Origin: Hymenolepis diminuta
Taxonomy: Eukaryota > Platyhelminthes > Cestoda > Cyclophyllidea > Hymenolepididae
Direction of reading: 5' to 3'
DNA: 64,000 bases
NCBI GenBank assembly: GCA_900708905.1
Contig: CAADRB010000019.1
Location: 2,394,215 to 2,458,214, forward strand
Each line of letters begins with the position of its first letter. Within the stretch, counting starts at the first letter, position 1. This document shows positions 10,501 through 19,500 of the stretch, in pieces. Below the pieces are notes generated by a model that was not told the origin of the DNA, did not search any database, and worked only from the letters and a program-made list of their open reading frames with translations. Made by a program: the position numbers and the translations under genes.

Positions 10501-13500
10501 GTTTATGGGCTGTCTGTAAAACTTCGCATTTCAAAAACGAGCGGGTTTATCCTATTTGCAGAACATTTTACCGATGATGGCTTACGGCGCCTTTTTATTT
10601 CTAAAGACGACTATCAATTAGACAAATTAGTTTAAACTCCAACGGTGGGACCCATTATTTGGAAGCGAAGTAGACCAATACTTTCCTCATTCAGCTCTCT
10701 ATAGTCTAGTAGCATATCATGAAACTTCTCATTTCTTTATGATGAAACTTCGAAATATAATTTACTAGGAATCGGTTACACATAGAAAGTCAATGCGATT
10801 AATATATATTCTGCAATATCGATTAGTGCAACAAAGCATAGTCTAACTAATCTGTTCATTTCTTGCTCCTTAGAAAATCTCTGTGCCTTGATTTTCAAAA
10901 AGCTTTGAATTATTGATGATCATCAGCCATATGTAAGATTGTCAACTTATTAAACAGAATTATGGATAGATACAGTATTTCAAAACAAATATGTAGTCCT
11001 TCAATCTATGAATCCAAATCGTTTAGTAAATTTATGAGGGTATTCTCAATGGTTCTAAATGGTAAACTTAGGTAGTTAGAAAGAAGCCATGTATTGAAAC
11101 TTGGAAACAGCACAATCAGAAATATATAAACCAAAATACGGAATTCCGTCAATGGACTTTGACAGTAAGACAAACTATGAAAATAATATAATTCCAGTTA
11201 ATAAGTTCAAAATGTCCATAAAAAAGTTGTAGAAAAGAGAAGACGAACTTAAGGATGTTAGAACTTTATACAACGATATCCAGTTACCTAAGAAAAATTG
11301 TGTGCTGTACAAGATGAATCATTAGTTCGGATAAAAAATTCGGTGATTAAACGTTATTTTCAGTAGAAAAGGGAAGAAATGATAAAAATGGTGATATTAC
11401 TGTTATTGATTAATTAATTAATATCATTTGCACACTTTCATTTACTTGACATCTCCTCATTTTAATCGATTCCTTCCACGAATGACTTATAAGCTTTCGA
11501 CGAGCTCTTATTGAGCAGCGTATCTGTTGATCTGGAGTTCATATTTAGTTAACTTACTTGCTGGAAGGTGGAAAGTGCGCAACAGGAGGTAAAGAGATGT
11601 TAATGCTGGTATTAATTTAATTCTTGCAATACGTGGTCTCAATTGGCTTCTATACCTGATCCAAATATCATCATTTACTTGGAAGTCACAGACGAATTTT
11701 AGCGTCATTTGACCGCAGTTCCAGCTGTCTAGGAGTAACTGATTAGGAAATCTAGAGCAAACACACGGTTGTCAACCATCTCTATCGCCTTTTGCTATTT
11801 CATTTGTCTTGTTTTTCGGTAACATAGTATGATTGATGGTTGAGCCGTTCTTCTTATTAGTAGTTCTGCAGACGATTTACCACTCAATTCACTCTTTGAG
11901 TTCTTTCCTCGTTCGCCCAACTACTATGATATCGTCCAGACATGCAGCTCTGACCTTTAGTCTACTTGTCCGTTAAATTTTGGAAGAAATAAAGGAGCTG
12001 TTTTCACTCCGAACGGAAGCCTAGTAAGTCGATATCGACTTTGGTCTGTGTTGATGGTTAGATAATCACGACATTCTGGTTCGAACTTGACTTGTAGATA
12101 AGTCGCTGACAAATCCAACTTCGCAAAACATGTGCTACCGTTGAAAATTGTAAATATATCTTCATCAATGGGAAAGGATAGTAGTAATCTTCAAGAACTA
12201 CATTCAGACCAATATAAATATCATCACGTAAACGAACGCGGACATTCTATTTTCGTACAACCACAATTGGCGCGGCCTATTCAGAGTAAGATATCGGTTG
12301 CAGGATATCAATTCTTTCAGGACGTAACAGCTCTTCTAGGCTCTGTATACTAGAGAAGGGAACTGGACGATTCTAACAGAAAACTGGTTTCATATTTTCT
12401 TTCAGGCACAGGCTTGCTTTCATTTTCGTGCATCAACCTAAGCTGTCCCTGAAAACTGAAGAAAAACGTTCCCTATTCCGTTCGTCTTCAATCGTTGTAA
12501 TATCAGATTCGCTTCTCACGTCAGTTTCACAAACAGATTCGCTGGAATCCTTCCTGTAATTTTAATATCACTTTCTGATCTTCTTCGAACTGGTTATCAA
12601 TTCCGTCATCTAAATGATAGCCGATTTATCGGCAAGGAAGTAGGTGATCTGCGTCAACACTTTTAATTCGTCTAACCGATCAAGTCTAAGAAAATACAAG
12701 TCAGATTGATTTGTTACAAAGTTTTCTACAGTAATTTACTAATCACCATGAAAAACTTGACAGCCAAGTTTACTCTCTAATTTCAAGACGCCAGTGAAAG
12801 CCTTTCGGGTTATTATCTGTCTGTTTCAGCAATGACAGACCAAAGTTCTCCATGTTTTTTTCCGCAGATCAAAGTGATGTCAGAAGCATTACTCAATTGC
12901 AACTTGACTTTTTTATCATTAATCGTCAAGGTTATATACTGTCATCTGTTCGAACTTCTGGCTTCATAGGTTGAATTGACAAAACTAAGAGAATTAAAAG
13001 ATCCGATAGGCTTGCCAGCAATCTTCTTATTTAAATGACCTTTCCTATCGCTCCGGCATTTCGTTTCTTTTAGTCCTTCCTTTCCATAGACATCACAATT
13101 GCGATTTCTGTAAGGACAATCTCGACAAAAAGGCACTTCGCTATATAGCCAGCACGATGATGGGGGTTTTTGGTTTGAAATATTTTCCTGTCTGTTCCTC
13201 TTCCTGGATGGTTGTGCAATTTTTCTGACAAAACCATCTTCACCAGCGTTCAACTCGATCATAGCTGTCATCCAGAACCGTGTCCATTTTTCAACATTCA
13301 TCATCTAACTCCCGCGAGGTGATTTTATGATATTTTTTCAATCACACTAAGAATTCTTACACAGACATCCGCTTAGCAGCAATTTCGTAGGCCACAAAGG
13401 AACAGAAGACGTTTAAAGTGGTCATTTGAAATAGATTTGAAATCCGATTATTCAAGATTTTCATTTATCCGAGTAGCAATCAATCCAATCGTAACCAGAC

Positions 13501-16500
13501 CTCTTGGTCAACGTTAGACACTTGAAACACTTGCGAAATTGCAATGATCTTTAGGCGAACAGTTCGCAGCGGATAGATACTTTTTCCTCGAATTTGAGAT
13601 CATTCAGTTGCTTTTTAGTGTTTTGTGTTCTGCGGTCTAACTATTCTCCTCAGCGATTTCAATCAGGTCATTTCTGAACACACTTGCATTTATCAAACCA
13701 AGATAGAAAAGTGAGATCCGCTTTCGCATCACGGTGAAATTCACTGACGTGTAAAATAGGTTTATCAGGGCACAATATAGGGATGAAATTTTCTGATTGC
13801 CCAGGATTCAGGTACAGATGGTTCGTAAACTTTTCCGTTAATATTAAAGAGGCTTTCCTGTTATTTTTGTAGCATAATTTCTCTGGGTTCCAATAGTTTC
13901 ATGAAATTTCCATGCTGCTTTTTTATGACTTGTTTAAGCTTATCTGCTTCAAGGACATGTTTTGCATCATCTGTTAAAATAAACAGTTCTTTTTCAAACC
14001 ATAATATCAAATGATTTAATTCCGGTTAACAATCCCAAATTATCTACAAAAATAGCAGTAGAGAGGAAAAGAGAAAGTAAACGTAAAGATGTTAGAAACT
14101 TATATAACGATATCGGAAAAAATTGTCCAATTTACAAGGTTATTCATCAGTTCGGATAAATAATTCAATAATTAAACGTTAGTTTGAATATAAAGGGAAG
14201 AAGACATAATAGAATGTTAATATCGCAAAAGAAAAAGTTGTTCAATTATTTGCATACTTTCATTTTCTCTTTGAAAAGCTATTACCTAGAGAAAATTTGT
14301 ATTACAATAAGTAATATTTAACCTTCAGATAATGAGAAGATAAATGTTATCCAAATTAAGTTAAAAATGGAAAAGAAGACACATAAGTCGATCAAATATT
14401 GGGATGGTACGATAATGAATTTTGTTCTCAAAACGAAATTAAGACCCATGCACGCACATTATGCAAAACGACAGTCAATCTGAGAAAAATAAAAACAACG
14501 ACCAACAGTGATTGACGCAGAGTGGAAAGCTAGGTGACAAAACATCTCAATTAATGTGCAATCAGTGAATAGAAAGACCACCTTCAGGGATCATTTGTGA
14601 ACCGAAGAGAGGTGACTAAGTATTTTTCTCTTTAAAATAACGTTTAGTAGATATCTTGATTTTATAAGCCACTAAACACGTTGCCACTGAGGAACTGGAA
14701 AAAGGCCAAGCTAGCAATCTCGACGATATGAATTAGATCAATCATAGATCAACACGGGCGTAGAAGAACCAATAAGAGGTCTGGACTCCAGATATATTCA
14801 ACTTCAGTCTCATGCTGTAGGAGGCGGAAGTAGCCATTGCGGCAAGGTAATCGCTTCCTCTCCCACATGCACTTTTAAATCCTTCTTGATCGGTCTTTCT
14901 CACTTTTGTAGGCTTTTATCCCCTTTCCTTCAATCCTACCTTATCCATAAGATAATCCCATATAAATAACTAAACCACGCACTCATAATCCAGTGAAGAT
15001 TTGAATTTACAAATACATATATTAACATTGGGGCTGAAAGACGTCAACGTAGACGCGATCCGATGCAAAATGAAACCAATATATGTGCATAAGATTTTGA
15101 AAAATCATTAAACCAAAACATCGATAGGTCAAAAAACTTAGAATTGTGATACATAGTCGTGCTGAAAAAATGAGCGATTACTACAGTATTCAAACAACTT
15201 TAAAATGACTTAAATTCTTGTAGTTTAAACTGCTAAATAGTAATATTTTTCTATCTTTCGATTTCGGAGAGGAACTTGGTATCAAAAATCGACACGACAT
15301 ACCAAGGGAGAATTTATATAACTGCACTACAAGGACATAAAAAGAGACGATTGTAATCACAATTTTTAGCAGCACAATAAAGATAGCCAACCAATCAGGT
15401 TAACGTTTTCAAATTAGCCAATAACAAAAGTTTAAATTAATATATGTTTTGGTTATAGTCTTTCTGTGACAATTAACATTAAAGGCTTAAATAATAAAAT
15501 AGAAGTGTCCATTTAGTTAGACATCGAGCATGATGGGATTACGCTAATAAACCATCCAACAACCACTATGATTGTAAATATTGGAAGCAATAGTAAAGAT
15601 TCCTGTAGCCTTTGTACCAGTGACGCAGCGGTCGACTCTCAAGCCAGAGAGCGCAAGACTGATGCTTATCAACGCACACCCTGTGATGTGGATGACCAAC
15701 AGCACTGTTTAATTCACGTCAAAAATAAGGGTGATGGAAAATTCAAATTTCTCATTAGAGCGATTCCAGTACACTTTCGCCTTACTCAAGGTGAATATTA
15801 TCAACTAATTCTTGAAAACATTCGAGTCTCTATTTTATGGTACAAGTTAAGAGAATGGGAAATTACAGACTCTCCCAGTGAAATACTAGTTTTTTTAGCA
15901 AATGGGCAATTAGTGGGACATCGAATCAGTAAACACTCAAGTTACTGAAGATCGCTCCATAAAGATGTTGATAATTTTGCTATTTGAAATAATGACAACA
16001 AACTAAATTTGAAACTTTAAGAAGACTAGGGTTTTTTTTCCGATGGCATTTCTTCGAAAACTGAGACGAAAGGACCGCAAAAGGATAGGATGGTAGAAAG
16101 ATTAAATAAAAGGCCAATAGACCAGATTTTCTTAAACGGAGAAAGGTTAGTTGAACGTGATGAAGGGCAGTAAAAATAAAGTTCCGGTCGTGATATGTAA
16201 AAAATTATCACTAAGAGAATAACAATATTATAGAGGTGTTTACTGATTTCGCATTTTTAAATAACAAAAATCTAATCCAAACTAACAAGATCCCTGAAAC
16301 ACTGAGAAAATCGAACATAAATAGGATTTAATCTTCGAATGTGAAATAGATATGATGATAATAAGATTAATGAGCTTAAAACACCACCTTAACGCGATAA
16401 ATAGGTATACCAATTGAGGTATCAAATGTATCTCGACCAGCAGAAAGATGGTAATTATCGACAAAAAATGTGTGAGATTTAAATTCATCATAAGGATGTC

Positions 16501-19500
16501 CACTCTTGAAACCACCATAGTTATATTCCAGGAAGATAACAAGACTATGATCTAACTAATGGAAGTTCTTTGGAGATTAACCTGAATAATATTACAATTA
16601 GCAAAAAGACTAAAAAGAGAAAACCATACTACAATAGGCGGGATGGTAAATGCGGTATAATTGTCGGACACATGATAAACTCCACGGAACACGGTGACTT
16701 GAGTATGATTGATTTCGCCCTACTGTCAAGTTTGTGTATCTAATCGGTTGCGATTGCCAATATATACCAAGATGTAATCGAGACAAGATGTGCTCTCCCT
16801 GAGGTCTTCTGGAGTAAAATAAAAGGCCAGTCGGATAGGTTTACCTAGGTCAAATAATATGGGATTAAACGCAATAAAAATGTGAGGTGTTAACTATATA
16901 TATATATATTTTTTTAATGTATATAAATTTATGTTCAAAGAATTACAAGACTGAAGTTCATAAAATACCACTTAAGTGATAAATAGCCCCAAAAACTGAG
17001 GTATCAAATGTACCCAAATCGGTCGATAAGTGAAATTTTCACAATGAATTATGGGATTAAAGATTATAAAGAACTTGAAACAATAAATTTCAATCCGCAA
17101 AAAGGAGAACATGAATGAGACCCTGGATTAATTAATTTGAATAAAATTACGCGAAGAGACGATGACGTTAGTCAGACACCACCTAGTGACGGTAACGGGA
17201 TTTAAATTAATGTCCGTAGATGAATAACGCATATGTACACCAATTTTCGGCAGTTCGCACACACATGTACACAAGGTGTGAGTGTGTGTTTACGCAGAGG
17301 CATACGCGCGTGCCTAAGGCCCTTAAACACGCACACAAATTCAAGGATCACTGTATGAGAAGCCTGAGGACTGAGATTTATTCAAATTCGTCTTAAGAAA
17401 TGAGTTAATAAAGGTAATCAATAAGAAAAATCTACAATTTCGCAAATGCTTTGAATATATAATACAAGAAATTAGTTGGTGAGAATAACTTGTCGAATGC
17501 GCAGCATCTGTTAAACAAATACTTATGAGAAATGATAGTTTTCAATTTTCCAAACCAAATACGAATGATGAATGAACAACTCCTAAGTCCACTTAAAAAA
17601 GCACTTTACAAAATGCTAATGATGGGCAGAGGAAGAGAATCACAGAACGCAATTAGTGAAAAACTCGAATTACATCAACCCCTCCACCTTTATTAGCTAT
17701 ATGTGAACAGTGGGTGGGCATCGAGTCCGTGAACGTTGACTTCACAGACGAGCATCCTAACTGCTGCGCTACTGATACACACGAATGAATAATACATAAT
17801 CAACATGGAGAATGTTAATAAGAGGGCCTTCAAAAGAAGGAATCTATAGAAATGTCAGTTGTAATGTGTTGGTAAAAACCTTGAATTAAAATGACCGACT
17901 GCTTTCCTGCGTTAAAATTAGGAAAAAATGTTTGAAAAGGGATAGAAATTGACTATAGAGGAAAAACAAAGCTAACTCAAATAGTAGAGCAATCTACTAA
18001 GAAAAACCTGCAATTCCGTCGAAAGTAGTAGAAAAAAAATGGGAAGAAAGTTAGCGGGAGTTGCGCATTGAATGTTATGAAACTATAGAAAGCTTTTACT
18101 TATCAAAGCAGAAGCCCATTGTAGGAGAGGCGCTCTAGGTTAAAATTGGCAAACGAAGGACAAAAAAACGCAAAAAGAGGTGGTAGATTATTTATAATAG
18201 AAGAGAACATAGAGGACGCATCAGTCTTGTAATCAATGTATATCATCACAAAGGTGAAGAAATCGATAACCAGCTTAAAGGCCGGTGGATTGATCGTGCA
18301 CCGAACAGTATGAAGGCAGAAAGCTGAGTAAAATCAATGCGCAACCGTGGATAAACCCCTCGATATGGGAGACCCATTGCTGTTATTGGAAATGACAGCT
18401 AAGTTAACGATTACTGCTAACAATGGACAATCAGTCTCAAGACCAAAAACATATTCGAGAGTGAACGATCGGTAACGATTACAAGTTGAAAGGGATAAAC
18501 GAGACTAAGAGTAAGACAAAAAAACAAGGTAGAGGGCAAAAAGCCAAGCATTTCGCATTGGATGTCTTAAAATCGACGCGTAAGGGATTACAGTGTCATC
18601 CTGAGAAAGGTGAGTAAGGTGGATAATCGATATTCTGCAACTGGGATTTCGTTACTTGGGTGGTAAAACGTGGCGATTGTACTCAGTTTAAGCAAGCATG
18701 AAAATGTAAAAATAATTTTGCATAAAATGGATTTAAATTAACACGTTGTACAAAAAATAACATTGAGAAACATTTAGGGGAAATGCAGTAATTTAATGAC
18801 CAGTCTTGTCTGTGAGTGAATGACTGATCCAGATGTCTTCTCAAGATAGATCATATTTTCCTTACCTTTTTAGCATTAAGGAACACGTTTAACGAGAGGC
18901 AATCACGATCTAGATGCTTTCATTCAGAACTCGTCTCAAGCAGGGCGAAAAAATAGTAAGAGATTAGACAAATGAGCTAAGTGAAAGACAGTTTGTAAGT
19001 ATCATTAACCTTAAAATGTGATTTTGAATAAGGATATAAGATGCCAGATAACTATTACGATTAGTTTACATAGATATTACTTTAAAAATCTAAAACATAC
19101 CCTCACCATGGATATATATATTCAAAGATTAATTTTTTTTCCTACCCTGCATGAAGCCCTCAGTAGAAAGGCACTGAAGTACGAGACTTGACTATAAAAC
19201 CCAGTGAATGAAAGGACAAAAATTAAAAGATGACCGAATGTAAGTTTCTCAAAGGATTAGATAATGGATACATTTTCTCTCTTCCCATAATACTGAATAA
19301 ATTTTAAACGAATTCAAATTCATGATACTTCTAATATCTAAAGGCAACCATTAAAGAACGTCATCAACAATGTATAGCAAAAGGGAAAAAGACTGCTCAA
19401 TAAAGACAGTTTTCCACTTATTAAGAAGGCATATGCGTAATTTATATACTTAATAACAGGCCATTAATCAACATAGATTACAACGGAAATGCTGAGAAAC

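Larger units (their letters stand above)
11224..14268 (-). mobile_element. Ty3/gypsy-type LTR retrotransposon relic
   Basis: Two direct repeats of about 220 bp (11224-11445 and 14052-14268) flank about 2.6 kb that carries, in the normal minus-strand order, Gag zinc-knuckle, protease and reverse-transcriptase remnants and possibly the end of integrase. The RNase H region and most of integrase were not recognised. It lies in intron 2 of the TBC1D10-like gene on the same strand. Every domain has stops or frameshifts, so it is dead. Confidence 0.8.
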
